Source of the DNA: Sabellastarte sp. h YS-2021
Taxonomy: Eukaryota > Annelida > Polychaeta > Sabellida > Sabellidae
DNA: 64,000 bases
Reading direction: 5' to 3'
Assembly: GCA_964017235.1 (NCBI GenBank)
Contig: OZ024936.1
Span: forward strand, 31,332,040 to 31,396,039
The notes under the pieces were generated by a model. That model was not told where the DNA came from. It did not search any database and saw only the letters and a list, made by a program, of their open reading frames with translations. A program made the position numbers and the translations under genes. Numbering within the stretch: the stretch's first letter is position 1; each line of letters starts with the position of its first letter. Shown here one piece after another: positions 45,436 to 56,800 of this stretch.

Positions 45436-47300
45436 TCAATCCAAGGACATAGCCAGGTCATACCAAGGAGACACCAGGTGACAGGAGAGACTATGGGGGA
45501 TATGCTTTTGCAAACAGGTAAGTTTTAAGCTTCTTTCTGAAGGAGGCAACTGATGCTGCACTGTGCACATCATGAGGGACTTCATTCCAGATCTAGGAGC
45601 ATCAAAGGCAAAGCTGTGATCAAAATGTTTGACTGACTTGAAGACTGATGAGCGGAAAGGAGGAACAGTAAGGTATTGATGATCTGGGTGACTATGCCTG
45701 GTACTATAGGAACAACTGCTTAGTGACAAGAATGGTTGCAAATAGGAAGGAGAACCACTATGTAAAAATTTATAAACTAGTGTTGCTGTTTTGAACATAC
45801 ATCTATACTTAACGGGCAGCCAGTGGAGTTGCTTCAGAATGGGTGTAACATGAGCATACTTTCTCTGATTTGTAACAATACAAGCAAGGGTATTCGGAAT
45901 ACTTTGCAATTTGTGCTGATTGAAACATGACAAACCCCTAAACAGAGAGTTGCAGTAGTCTAGACGACTACTAACCAAGGCATTTGCAGCAAGGACTGCC
46001 ACTTCTGGAGTAAGATACTGTCTTATTCTACGAAGGTCGCGCATCTAAAGAAGTACGCTTTGCAAGTCCTCTTGACATGTTAAGAGAAGGAAAATTCTGC
46101 ATCAAACCATCAGACAATAAATTCAGTTTTTTCTGGGTTGAGCTTCAGTTTACAAAAAGACATCCATCGTTGCACATCATGAAGGCAGGCATTTAGCTTA
46201 GCAAAAGCAGCAGAGGCATTCTTATGGGAGAGATGGATGAAGGCGGATGATTTTGCTAAGTGGTGTAGTATAAAGTGAAAACAGCAATGGACCCAGAACA
46301 GAACCTTGGGGAACGCCATAGATGAGCTTGCTTAATTCATATAGTGTAGAGTCTATCTTGATGGTCTGGCATCGATCACTCAAGTAGGAAGCAAACCACT
46401 TTAGAACAGTTCCACCAAGACCAAACCAGGATTTAATGTAACCGAGGAGAATATTATGATCTATGGTGTCAAACGCAGCTGATAAATCAAGAAGAACTAG
46501 AGCCGTAGGTTCACCGCATGCTAGAGAGAGATGGATCTCATTTCTTATTGACAATAAAGCTGTTTCAGTGGAGTGTCCTAGCTTATAAGCTGACTGATGT
46601 GGATTATCCAGTTTGTTATTATTGATGTGTGACGTAAGTTCCTTAGCAACAATTCGCTCCACCAACTTTGACAGGAAACAAAGACCAGACACTGGGCGAT
46701 AATTTGTAAGGTCATTTCTGGGCAGAGAAGCCTTTTTAATGAGGGGGGTGACAACCACTCTTTTAAAAGCACTTGGGAAAGAGCCATCAATAAGAGAGTA
46801 ATTTACCAACTTGGTAATAGACGGAAGGAGTATATCCAGACAATCCTTAAGGAGGAAGGTTGGTATGGGGTCCAATGGGCATGATTTAGTAGGAGACTCA
46901 TTGATGCACTTACTGACCTCGTCTTCAGTTACAGGCTTAAAGGTATTGAAAGCAGGGGGCACCGAATCAGGTGCATCATTGAACGAACCAGAAGTAGGAA
47001 ATGTGTCCCTGATTTTGCTTATTTTATTGGTAAAGAAAGAAGCAAACGTGTCCGCGAGGCTTTTTTTCTGAGGAATGAGCCGGCAGAACAGTTTCAGAGG
47101 TGCAATGCAATACCTTCCTCAATGACTGCCAGAGCTTCTTGGGGTCATCACTATTCGCAGTTATAAAATTGGTATAGTAGGAACCCTTGTCTTTATTGGC
47201 CAGTCGATTGCACCAGGCAATTTGCTTGCAGAGCCTTGACCTGTTCAACTGTGTCTTATGTTTTCTCCACATTCATTCAAATTGCCGCCTTACAGAGCGA
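45436..47300 (-). pseudogene. Reverse transcriptase of LINE C, YADD box deleted
   Basis: Pieces in several frames give LANKDKGSYYTNF and LWQSLRKVLH (47.1-47.27 kb), then NYRPVSGLCFLSKLVERIVA, HQSAYKLGHSTETALL, LLDLSAAFDTIDHN and [13 protein letters not shown] (46.96-46.25 kb). Directly after TPLSKII the sequence jumps to FIHLSHKNASAA at about 46242-46248; compared with LINE A this removes the block containing YADD. A second deletion of roughly 40 codons with a stop is at about 46110. The C-terminal part (45436-46044) still has [20 protein letters not shown] and FAFDAP but loses the final frame. Confidence 0.85.
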
Positions 47301-47404
47301 GCCATGCGATATGAATCAGACAGCCACTCATTGGACTGCCATTTTGTCATGCGTGAGATGATAGGAGCATGCTTGTCAAGTACCTGGGTAACACCAACCA
47401 TATA

Positions 47405-48235
47405 CTAATCATACAGTTCTGCCACAGTTCCTCCAGGGGACTGTACAAATGGTATATTACTAAGGTCATTGCGGAACTGGTTGATGTCAATTCTATGATA
47501 CCTACGATAAGAGACCATTTTTTCAATGCAGGTTGTTGGGTGGGAAAAGTCCAGTTGGCATCGTATAGCAGCATGGTCAGAGATAAAGTCTCCAACATTA
47601 ATATTACAGACAAAATCAGAGTCACAAGGAGATATTAAAATGTCCAGAGTGTGACCCAGTATGTGAGTTGGGCCACTGACACATTGACTCACACTGCAGC
47701 ACTGAAGGATATCGTTAAACCTAGACCTATTACCACACTCAACATCCAGATGAACATTTATATCACCACAAATGATGAAATTGGAACCAATTGAAGACAG
47801 AAAGCCAGAAGATCTTCCAGAAATTGAGTAGTACAAACCGGGGGGACGATACACACAAGCAGCAACAAAGGTATTGTAGTCGGACCTGAAAGATAGTATA
47901 ATGATTTTGAATGATCTAAAAACTGGTGAAGAGACAATACTGGGAGAAAAGGATTTTCTGCACAGAAAGCCAACACCACCACCCAATCCAGTACACCTAG
48001 GTTTTTGGATTAAGTTATAATTTAATGGTGTGAGGGAGTTAAGGAGACCATCAGTGTCGGTTGGTCTGATATGAGTCTCAACCAGGCCCAGGATATCAAA
48101 GTCACTGCATTGTATAAGGTCATGCAGGAGAGGGCAAATGGATCTGCAGTTGACAAATCCAAAATTGGTTGGGCCAGGGTTTGCAGCAACATTGCCACAC
48201 AACAAGAGGAGTAGGAGTAGGTTTTTTAGTTTCAA
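47405..48235 (-). CDS. APE-type endonuclease of LINE C with N-terminal 2A-like motif
   Basis: The open frame of 276 codons begins with a Leu-rich stretch, then CGNVAANPGP at residues 13-22, where the canonical 2A ribosome-skipping motif is D-V/I-E-x-NPG-P. The endonuclease follows: NCRSI near residue 28, LVETHI (catalytic Glu, about 51-56), VYRPPG, IICGDINVHLD (GDxN block) and GDFISDHAAI (SDH block with the catalytic His, about 225-235). These are the usual APE-like blocks of CR1/L2 LINEs. The frame ends AELYD-stop, where the family normally continues into the RT linker, so a nonsense change or frameshift truncates it. Confidence 0.85.
   Translation of the reverse strand: MKLKNLLLLLLLCGNVAANPGPTNFGFVNCRSICPLLHDLIQCSDFDILGLVETHIRPTDTDGLLNSLTPLNYNLIQKPRCTGLGGGVGFLCRKSFSPSIVSSPVFRSFKIIILSFRSDYNTFVAACVYRPPGLYYSISGRSSGFLSSIGSNFIICGDINVHLDVECGNRSRFNDILQCCSVSQCVSGPTHILGHTLDILISPCDSDFVCNINVGDFISDHAAIRCQLDFSHPTTCIEKMVSYRRYHRIDINQFRNDLSNIPFVQSPGGTVAELYD
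48168..48200 (-). other. 2A-like translational recoding motif (degenerate)
   Basis: The minus strand encodes LLLLLLCGNVAANPGP. The NPGP core and Leu-rich upstream context match 2A-like sequences described at the N-terminus of CR1/L2-type elements of marine invertebrates. The Asp and Glu of DVEx are replaced by Asn and Ala, so activity is doubtful. Confidence 0.65.
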
Positions 48236-48526
48236 TTATGGAGGAACCTGTTTTGAGTTGCCGAGGTAGCAATATTTACGCACCACAACCGGGAGCCGAA
48301 AAGTAGATGAATGCTCCTGTCAACTTTTTCACAATTCTGACCCTTGTCAGCATGTAGCCAATTCCTAGAGAAACCGACACATAGGAAACATATCCATAGA
48401 GTAGTTTTTATGACTAACATGGTAAAGACCACACTACTGGATCCAAAAAGCAAAAAGAAGACAAGGATTGTGCAAAAAAGAACTGTGACAAGAAAAAGAA
48501 ATGCCAAAAAGATCACAAAAGCCAAA

Positions 48527-48790
48527 GGTTAACAAACCATAAGACCTGAGAGACTCCTGAATTTCAATCAATCAAAAGCAAAAGTTAGAAACACCATGTA
48601 CAAGTATAGAATCAACATAAAAACCATTAAAAACCATAGAATAAAAACTGGGCTAAGGGTTAACAAACTATAAGAGCAGAGAGACCCGTGAATTACAATC
48701 AATCAAAAACAAGAGTTAGAAAGACCATGTATGAGTACAAGAATATAGTCAACAAAAAACATTAAAAACCATAGAATAAATACTGGGACA
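48527..48790. repeat. Tandem duplication, 131-bp period, upstream of LINE C
   Basis: GGTTAACAAACYATAAG starts at 48527 and 48658, and ACCATTAAAAACCATAGAAT AAA closes each unit. A partial third unit (CCCATAAAATAATCACTGGG ACAT) follows. It could be LINE 5' UTR monomers or a flanking satellite. Confidence 0.8.
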
Positions 48791-49834
48791 TGAAAAAAAC
48801 CCATAAAATAATCACTGGGACATATCAGGTGATAACGGGGGATGCAAATCACATTAGCAAGGGGTTGAATAAATAGTACCACAATAATGGGGAATGAGGG
48901 CGATAATGGGGTATTTCAACAATACTGGAGATATGAAGCATATTTAACCAATATTTTAAATAGGTTAATTGTTAGGGTGATATGTATGAACTAAAAACGG
49001 CAAAATGGAACTAGTCAGACCAGCTAGTAGCAAAAAATACATAATGAACTAGAAGAGTAGTTTTGGGGGGTTGAAATGATGTCAGCCTGTATCCCATTAA
49101 ATACTCTGTCCCTGTATTTGGAGGGAACTGTCTTACACATGTTGTCAGCTTATTCATCAGAATTGGGCCTCCCTGATTTGTGTTGGGGTCTCCTTGAGTA
49201 AGGGAGGCCAAGCTGTCAGATTTAAACTGGCAGTCGACAGTATAGGACAAAAAAATGTAGTTGCCTTTTAAGTATTTTTTTCAGTTTTAGATATTTTTAA
49301 GGTTAACAAATTTTTAGCCCTGATTAGCAAAATGGCAGCTTGACAAAAACAGAAGTGGTCCACACCTACAATTTGTGGAATCACATTGAGGCACCTACTG
49401 AATTACAAGTGACAAGGGGGCCTTGCTAAATGAATTTTCTTCATAGCCTACACCGGGTCAGGTTTTACCTTCATCAGATACTGACAGTACTGGCATGAGT
49501 ATAGAGTTTTAGTACATTGCGTGCATGTCATTCGAGTGATTCTGATTCAGAAACTAGTGTTTAACAGTTGGATTTTAGATAACGTGAGAGGGCCCCACAT
49601 CGCAAAGATAAGAGAATTTCTGCACAAACTCTTATCAATGAAAAATCTTATATCAGCTCGACGTGATTGATAGGTGGTGCAAAAGCAAGGTGAGTAGCGT
49701 AGCTGTCAGCTTTTGGCAATAAAAAAGTGACTCTAAAATCAAATCCTAAATTGGGAGGTGCAGTTGTCGTAAACGTCAAACAGTACTTCAAATGGCCATT
49801 GGAAAATACTGGCTGGTAATAATAAAGACAGAGT
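48791..49834. other. Spacer, possibly 5' part of the next DIRS-like fragment
   Basis: No coding domain was recognised before 49835. Confidence 0.4.
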
Positions 49835-50330
49835 TGCTTATAATCAGCTCAATGTAACTCTATGGATGTCAGGATTTTGTAAATTTTTTAGGGAAGAATC
49901 TTGGCAGAAAACAAAAGAACATTTGTTAGATTATCTCATTGCATTGTTGAATGACCCAAATGAATTTTCATGGCAGTCAGCTAAAGCTAGTCATGCTGTC
50001 TTTTGATGTAGGATGGAATGGTGGGATTTCTGATTGGTCACAGACTGATAACATTGATAGGGTTAGGCGTGCATATGCAGCTTATAACCCTGTTGCTAGT
50101 GGTAAAAAAGCAAGAAAAATTCTTACTTCAGCAAAAGTTTGCAAAATCCATGCCTTGTGTTTATTGCAATAATGGGTCTTATTCGTATACCAAACATCAT
50201 GAAACAAAGGGTGCCTATTATAGACATGTATGTAGCGTCTGCTTTGGTAAGATTAATAGTTACACTGTAGTTGAATGCATGCAAAAAAGTGAGTAGGACT
50301 GGGCATAGTCACTACATATTCAATGGGCCC
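49835..50330 (+). pseudogene. gag-like ORF1 fragment of a second DIRS-like copy, with zinc-finger-like motif
   Basis: The plus strand reads YNQLNVTLWMSGFCKFFREE, KEHLLDYLIALLNDPNEFSW and AKASHAV, homologous to 29.66-29.83 kb. After a stop the next frame continues WSQTDNIDRVRRAYA. A third frame has PCVYCNNGSYSY, TKHHETKGAYYRHVCSVCFG and VVECMQK, a C-x2-C..H..C-x2-C arrangement that may be a zinc finger of the gag-like protein. RT and recombinase of this copy are absent. Confidence 0.6.
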
Positions 50331-51412
50331 TGCCCGGAAAGTTTCACTGGATCACAAGCCTTTGGCTAGTCAAAGAACGAGAATTTTTTACAGTAGTAAA
50401 GCAGACAACTGGCTTTTGCTTGGATTTTAGAACCTAGAAAGAAGTAAAAACATTGAATTAATCTCTGCTCTAAAATTTTACTTTCATGTATTTATGGCAC
50501 TTCGATTTGGCCTTTTGGGACAGAGGAACCAGTTCCTTGTGAATTCCACTTGGGAACGACCAGTCTTGGAACTTCAGGGTCAGGTCGTGTGAACCTGCCC
50601 AAGTCAGGTTACTTTATATAGCTTAATCGCTATGGAGGCTGTGCGACCTGATGAGTCTCTTGATGGAAGCCAGGATGGATGTGGCTATATCTCATGGATG
50701 GGGAATGGAAGGTACACTGTGGAAAATTACATTTGTAATATAAAACAGGGAACACTAGCAAGAAGTTATCTTTGCTAAGCATTAAATAACAGAAGTTACT
50801 TCTTCTTCTTCTGTTCTTTTTATTGGCAGATTGTTTTGGGCACAAGCAAGATAATAATAGAAAGTTTGTGATAATTTTGATGCAGACTCCGTAACAAGAC
50901 CCATCAGCCTTTTATGAATCAAGATATTTTATATCAAGATATAAGATCAAGTTATTTTAAATGGAGCACTTAAAACCAAGCCATAAAACCGTCTGATAAA
51001 AGTCACTTTATGACAACTTACCACAAAATAACATCCCACAAGAAATGAATAATAGAAAATAGCCATTTATATGCAGCAAGCTGTCCCCCATTTGACATAC
51101 ACAGTAACATTATGTTGCAGTTCTGTTTTATAATTGCCAGTAAGTCTTTCAGGCATAATATTTAAGTTGTTTAAAACTAAACACATAAGATTGTAAATGT
51201 AGCTTTCAATTTTAAAATTCAACTTAGGTTGTTAAAACCCGCTTCCTGTCTGTCCTGTTATTGGGACAGGTCCTTCTTATTTTCAGTGTCCTAGTTAGAT
51301 ATGTAATTTCCAACTACAAACCAATGAAAGATTCATTGGGATAAAATTAACTTATTCTACAGTTTTATTTACATACACCTAAGAAGTAAATGCCACAAAA
51401 ATACATTCAAAA
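50331..51412. other. Spacer, nothing recognised
   Basis: No domain is seen. A TGTCCTGTTATTGGGACAGG word near 51255 is a short palindrome that overlaps a possible SINE type II tail. Confidence 0.4.
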
Positions 51413-51559
51413 GACTTTAAGGTGGCCTTAGCCATAAACTAACATTTACTTTAGTGTTACTGCACATTACATATCAAATACAAAGTGAGGCCACCTGAAC
51501 TTAAATACACTTTTACAACTTTAAGGTGGGCTTAGCTATACCTTCAAGGTCAGTTTACT
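51413..51559. repeat. AAGGTGGCCTTAGC repeats, direct and inverted
   Basis: TTTAAGGTGGCCTTAGCCAT (51418), AGTGAGGCCACCTGAA (51485, inverted) and CTTTAAGGTGGGCTTAGCTA (51520) suggest a small fold-back element at the truncated end of the PLE. Confidence 0.5.
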
Positions 51560-52186
51560 ATTACTTTACTTATCAGAATGGTTATGTTACAGTTGGGTAT
51601 AATCACAAAAGTAAAGAAGGTGTGGAATTCCTCTCTAGAGTGGGGCCAGATAATAAAGATATCATCTAAGAACCTTAAGTATGTAAGTGGTTGCTGTGGA
51701 CATTTAGAAAGGGCTCGATTTTTCCAATTTGCCATAAAAATGTCAGCATATTCTGGGGCAATTTTTTTTTGCACATAGCTGTCCCCCAAATTTGAAGGAA
51801 CCACTCTTGGTTGAAGGTGAAGTCATTGTTCGCCAAAGAAATTTTGAGAAGGTCAATTACTCCCCGGTCAGGTCTGGATGGGTATTTATTAAAATTTCCT
51901 GTACTGCCTTAAGCCCATTTGCATTGTCAATGTTGGTATAAAGGGTGTCTACATCAAGAGTAATTAAAAGGGCGTTTTCTGAACTTTAATTTTGCTGATA
52001 AAATCTGGGGTGCCTTTTAATTATGAGGGGTGTAGGTTGGATATAGGTATGAGGTAACAGTCAATAAATTCCGAGATTGTAGGTGTCACTAGAGCAATCA
52101 GAAACAATAGGTCTGCCAGGTGGGAGAGTGCCTTGAAGCCATTTAACCTTAGCTTTGTGTATTTTGGGGAGTAAGTAAAACATTCT
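51560..52186 (-). pseudogene. Penelope-like element reverse transcriptase, middle part
   Basis: Reading leftwards from 52186: MFYLLPKIHKAKVKW, PPGRPIVSDCSSDT, LITLDVDTLYTNID (RT motif A), then IAPEYADIFM and YLRFLDDIFIIW (motif C). LPKIHK, GRPIVS and the YTNI and LDDIF contexts are hallmarks of Penelope-like RT. The frame is broken by stops and shifts, and similarity ends soon after SREEFHTFF at about 51560. The rest of the RT and the GIY-YIG endonuclease expected downstream are missing. It continues directly from the PLE part at 56025-58570 once the inserted L1-type LINE is set aside. Confidence 0.85.
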
Positions 52187-52370
52187 TTTTTTTGTTTATT
52201 AAACAAAACAAAAACAAAGCATACAAGTACAATCATAATAATGATTAAATGATTATGAAATTATTAGGATTTAGGATACTATTTAGGTACTGAATTAAGC
52301 AATCAGACATTACCTTATTTATACAGATATTGAGTTATTTTTACATTTTGAGAATTAATTTATTCCTGGA

Positions 52371-55276
52371 TCATTCAATTAAAAACTCGCTGAACACCGA
52401 CCACAACAGTTGAAATTTATCGTATGTATTGTTTATTTTTGCCAAGTATTCTTGTTCAGTGTAGATATTTCTGATATAGTTTTGAAAATCAAGCACATTT
52501 AATGGTTTTAAATTTCGTGAACATTTCCAAATAATTTTTTTTCCTGCTAAAAGAGTTAAATTTTTGGGGAACATATCTAACTCATTTTCTAAAACACCAA
52601 ACAAAAGAAAGATTGGTGTTAAATTAATATAAATACCAAGTGATTGAAGCCATTGTCTAAAATTTCTCCAGAAGTCAATAACAACAGGACAAGCAGCAAA
52701 TAAGTGATAAATTGTTTCAGCAGATGACTGATAGAAAGCACAACTGTTTATGCTAATCTTTTGTAAGTAAGCTCTAGTACCTAGAATTCTATGAATAATA
52801 CGAAATTGAAGCCAAATTAGGTCATTTCGACATATAGTTTTGAAACAATATTTAAAGATTTTATTCCATGTGTCATCATTTATAGTAGTGTTTAAGACAT
52901 TATTCCATTTATTTCGTAATGATAAATTTTTATATTGATCATTAAGAGTTTCGTAAAAGCATTTTGAACCTTTTACCCGACTCAGTAGTACTTTTAACTA
53001 TGATGGCAGTACAGGTCTGCTGCAAGTATAATGCTTTATACTGAATTTGAGCAAATAATCTTTTAAGCATCTTTGAACACTTAAATGTTCAAGAAAGTTA
53101 GTTTTGAGACCAAATATCTGTCTTAATTCAAACATACTTAAAGCACTGCCATCAGGTTTAAGTATATCTAGTGGAGTATTTATTCCAACTCTACACCAAT
53201 GTGGATAAAAAAGAAGTTCAGTAGAAATGTGAAAATTGCACCACAACGGCATAGTTAATGTTTCAGAATGACAAACAGGTAGTCGAGTCAAAAAGGTAAA
53301 CCATGCATTAAATACTTCTTTCCAAAAAATATTGGCCGTTCGTTCTGATAAATATTTTGACCACAAAGGACCAAAATTATATAATCTCTCCACATTTGTT
53401 GTAGATGCCAAGAGTTTTACCCATGGAGATTCGGAAGTAAACAAGCGTTTTATCCAAACTAGTTTTTGAGACATAATGTAATTTTCTATGTTTATCATCT
53501 GGAGACCTCCCTCAATGTAGTTGTTAGTTATTTGCCTCTTACTTATTTTATGTGGTTTGTCATCCCAGATAAAGGAGTACATTAGTTGGTTTAACTGAAA
53601 AATGAATTGTTTGCTTGGAGATGGAATTGAAGAAAGTAAATGATTTAGACTACTAATTACAAAAGTCTTGACAATGCTTATTTTCCCAATTGGAGTCAAG
53701 TTCCTCCTTCTCCATTTACTTAAAATATTTGCGATATCATTCAACAGAGTTGTATAGTTAATCGAAGGGATATCATCAATATCCACTGAAAAATTTAGTC
53801 CAAGCAACTTAAATTTGGTTGTGCCCCAAGCTAGTTGCTGTTTAATTTCAAACTTATGTCTTGAATGTTTTTTCCTGCCAAGCCATATTATTTTGGTCTT
53901 TTCAGTATTTACTTTTAGCCCGGATAATGATCCAAATATTTCTAACGTATTTAATGCCGCAACTAGAGAATCCTTGCTCCCATCTAAGAACAAAGTAGTA
54001 TCATTGGCAAACTGTGTCATTTTGAAGTTTATATTATTAAGAGAAATACCTTTAATATATATGTTATTGTCTACCATACAAAATAAAACTTGGGCACAAA
54101 GCAAAAACAAGTAAGATGATATGGGATCACCTTGTCTGCATCCCCGTTCTATATTAAAGGTGTGTGATAAAAAGCCTGATTGAAGTACTGAAGCTTTAAT
54201 ATCATTATTGAAAATGGTTATCCACTTACAGAAGCTCTTGTCAAATTTCAGTAATTTCAGCAGTTTATACAGGAAGACCCATGAGACAGAATCAAAAGCT
54301 TTCCGAAGTCGATTAGCATTAATTGTCCTGGTAGGTTGTTGTGATCAAGATACTGCATAATGTCATACACGAGACATGTACTGTCCCCAATAAAACGTCC
54401 TTCTAGAAATCCAGTTTGGGCTTTGGAAACTAATTTGGGTAGAACAGATTTCAGTCTGTTTGCTATTGCAGCTGAGGCTATTTTATAAACAACTGATAAT
54501 AAAGAAACTGGACGCCAATTCTTAAGAAATTCCCTTGGTTTGTCACCTTTTGGTAGGCAACTTATTATGCAAGTTCTCATTGAGATTGACATCTTACCAG
54601 ATGTATATGCAAAATTGAGAGCCCTCAACACAAAATATTTCAGTTTACCCCAAAATACCTTGAAAAACTCAGCAGGGAAGCCATCAACTCCTGGACATTT
54701 ATTATTTTTCATTTTAAATAACACCTGGCTAACTTCTTCAAGTTTTAATTCCCCTTCTAATGAGGCCGATTCTAAATGGTTTAACTTTCTAAAATTAGCT
54801 TTCACAATTATAGATTCCAAGTCGTCAGAATCTAGAGATACATTGTTTTGTGCTGAAAATAGTTTACTGTAAAAATGTTGTACTTCTTTCAAAATATCTT
54901 TTTGATCTGTTATTTTTTTGCCAGAATCAAGTTGAACACACCTAATGGTTTTTTCAGTGTAGTTATATTTCTCAAGAGAGCAAAAATATTTAGACGGTCT
55001 TTCTCCCTCATTTAACCATTGTGCCCTTGACCTAATGACAGTTCCCTGAATAGCAATATCCCTAATTTGTTCTAGTTCTTTCTTTTTATCCTAAGTGTGT
55101 CTGAATCCTGTGGATATTGACTGGCCTCTAGGAAGGCTATTTCATTTACTAGCTTATTTTCTAACTCGCAGGTTTGCCTTTTCTGGAAGGAGGCAAATTT
55201 AATGCTTTCACCTCGAATTCGAAGCAATAGCATTTCTAAAAATTCTCCATTAGTTATGGTAAAGTTAACCAAATTA
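52371..55276 (-). pseudogene. Reverse transcriptase and C-terminal region of the L1/Tx1-type LINE
   Basis: Pieces in order: linker with RSRAQWLNEGERPSKYF; NNKCPGVDGFPAEFFK; ISCLPKGDKPREFLKNWRPV; IANRLKSVLPKLV; QTGFLEGRFIGDS; LMLIDF at the motif A end, where one frameshift (about 54300) moves on to KAFDSVSWVF; GCRQGDPISSYLF (about 54140); motif C as TQFANDTTLF (about 54010), where the family has FADD; then a long open stretch (52998-54110). One in-frame TAG at 52998 interrupts a C-terminal region that stays open to 52371. The first catalytic Asp of motif C is changed to Asn. Few lesions overall suggest a fairly young copy. Confidence 0.88.
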
Positions 55277-56012
55277 TCAGGTATTTAATAAGTAATCCAA
55301 AGCGTAGACTGGAATAGCATATTTTTGTTTTTCCTCTTGTATTATAGAATTCACTAGTTCAAGGTAGCTTTTTTCTTTTAGGAGACTGCAATTAAATTTC
55401 CACAGTCCCTTTCCCCTTTCAAATTTGCTCAACATTATTTTAAGTTGAATACTTGAATGATCACTTCTGTAGCTAGGATTAATGTTACAGGCAGTTATGA
55501 TATCTTGCATTGCATTTGAAACCAAGACATAATCGAGTCTTGCTTGTTGAAGTGGATTTTTTCGCCGCCATGTATGTCGTTTTAAGGAAGGATGAAGAAA
55601 ACGAAAAATGACATTAAGATTGTAAATATTTATAATGTCCAATAATACTTTTCTAGATCGTGGATTATTAATATGTTTATATTTGTCACAGTCTAACAGA
55701 GGGTGAAGAATTAAATTAAAATCACCGACAACCATTGCAAATGTCTGAGTGTTGGATTCCAAAATTCCTTTCACGTTCTCAAAAAACTGTGGACAGTCCT
55801 TATTAGGAGCATATATGTTAAGTAATTTAAGTGTTATATCACCTAATTTCAAATCAAGAGATATCATATTACCTTCGTTATCTTTATAAACTGCTGTAAT
55901 TGAATAATCAACTTTTGTGGCCAGTAATATAACAACACCCCTTGAATTTGAAGATTCACCATTTAAAATACATTCTCCATTCCACATTGATCTAATTATA
56001 GGTTCATCTTTT
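55277..56012 (-). pseudogene. Endonuclease domain of the L1/Tx1-type LINE, N-terminus missing
   Basis: The frame from about 55987 contains SRGVVILLATKV, LNIYAPN, AMVVGDFNLILHP (GDFN block), ARLDYVLVSN and YRSDHSSIQL (SDH block). These are the C-terminal two thirds of an APE-like endonuclease in the L1-superfamily style. The N-terminal Asn and the ETH Glu block are gone through 5' truncation. The frame stops at 55277; the linker continues in another frame at 55072-55272 and then 54257-54970. Confidence 0.85.
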
Positions 56013-56269
56013 GTAAAACATTCTAGCCCTAGGTTCTTTAAGTGGTTTAAGGTAATTGACCTGTTTAGAAGTGATGACTTTGGAGCATTTTAATGTATTT
56101 TAAGGTATTGCTAAGTTGTTCATTAACATTGGGGTAAACAGGTTGAGGGATTTGCCTATAGTGTTTGGGGTTAGAGAGTTGGTTTTGGGCTTCTAGGATG
56201 TAGTCCTGAGTGTTAAGGATCACTATGGAGGAGAATGTATTATAAATTTAAATCTGCATGTCTGTTGTC

Positions 56270-56800
56270 TTCTTGGGGTGTGGGGGGACTGAGTTTAAAT
56301 ACCTCACCCATGTGGCCAGCATCTGATTCGCAGTGGTCCTACTCCAGTGGACCAGGTCTGTGGATCAAGGTGTGGATCCGTCCTTGTTGATATGTATGTT
56401 GAAGTCGACTTCTGGAAGAGGGTCCATAAGGGTGATTCCATACTTCTTCAGGGAGGGCAGAGCTAGGTTAATTCTCTTGCGTGTATCCAGTATGGGTGGA
56501 GGTCTATTGGTGGTGAAATTTAGTAGTGGGATGGCTATCTGGGCGTTGGGGAAGGCTTTCTTAAGCTTCTGGGTGAGTTTTTTCAGCTGATCATCAATGG
56601 TGGCAGGAGACATTTCTGTGTTGTTAATTCCTCAGAACAAGACCACATGTGAGACATGGGGCTGAGGAGTGCTGAGAAGGTGTCATGAAATGTGTGAATT
56701 TGGCCCCACTATAGGATACCACTTGAATGTCCAGGTGGCTGGGAGCATGTGTGATCCTATTGATGTTAGAATCCCCAATTACCAATGTGGAAGCGTCAAT
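56270..56800 (-). pseudogene. SGNH/GDSL esterase-like domain of the PLE polyprotein
   Basis: STLVIGDSNINRI near 56770 carries the GDS nucleophile block. VVSYSGAKFTHF follows. GINN near 56625 is the block III position, preceded by a stop (F-stop-GINN). The frame 56365-56613 then gives LKKLTQKLKKAFPNAQIAI and a helical stretch. After one more stop, TDLVHWSRTTANQML near 56345 supplies the D-x-x-H block. These are the Ser, Asn, Asp and His blocks of SGNH hydrolases. Esterase domains of this fold are known in ORF1 of CR1-type LINEs and in some giant PLEs. Two stops and a short frame problem near 56650 break it. Confidence 0.75.

Larger units (their letters stand above)
45345..48526 (-). mobile_element. 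LINE copy C (family 1), L2/CR1-type with endonuclease, decayed
   Basis: The 3' end at about 45345 carries minus-strand ATTAG repeats and the tail TATAGCACTTAATCTCC with CTATAAGGCGCAACTGAAC. The endonuclease frame is at 47405-48235 and the RT in pieces at 45436-47300. With about 3 kb it is the longest family 1 copy in the window. It starts at or above 48235; a tandem 131-bp repeat lies just upstream (48527) and may be part of its 5' region. Lesions are listed in the component entries. Confidence 0.88.
52175..56024 (-). mobile_element. L1/Tx1-type LINE inserted in the PLE, 5'-truncated, 12-bp target-site duplication
   Basis: The body is 52187-56012. On the minus strand it ends AATAAACAAAAAAA, a polyadenylation signal and A-tail, directly followed by AGAATGTTTTAC. 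The same 12-mer stands immediately before the 5' end, so plus-strand GTAAAACATTCT is found at 52175-52186 and 56013-56024. The interrupted PLE frame reads RARMFY before and MFYLLPKIHK after, so the duplication lies within the same codons. The 5' end lies inside the endonuclease. Confidence 0.93.
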
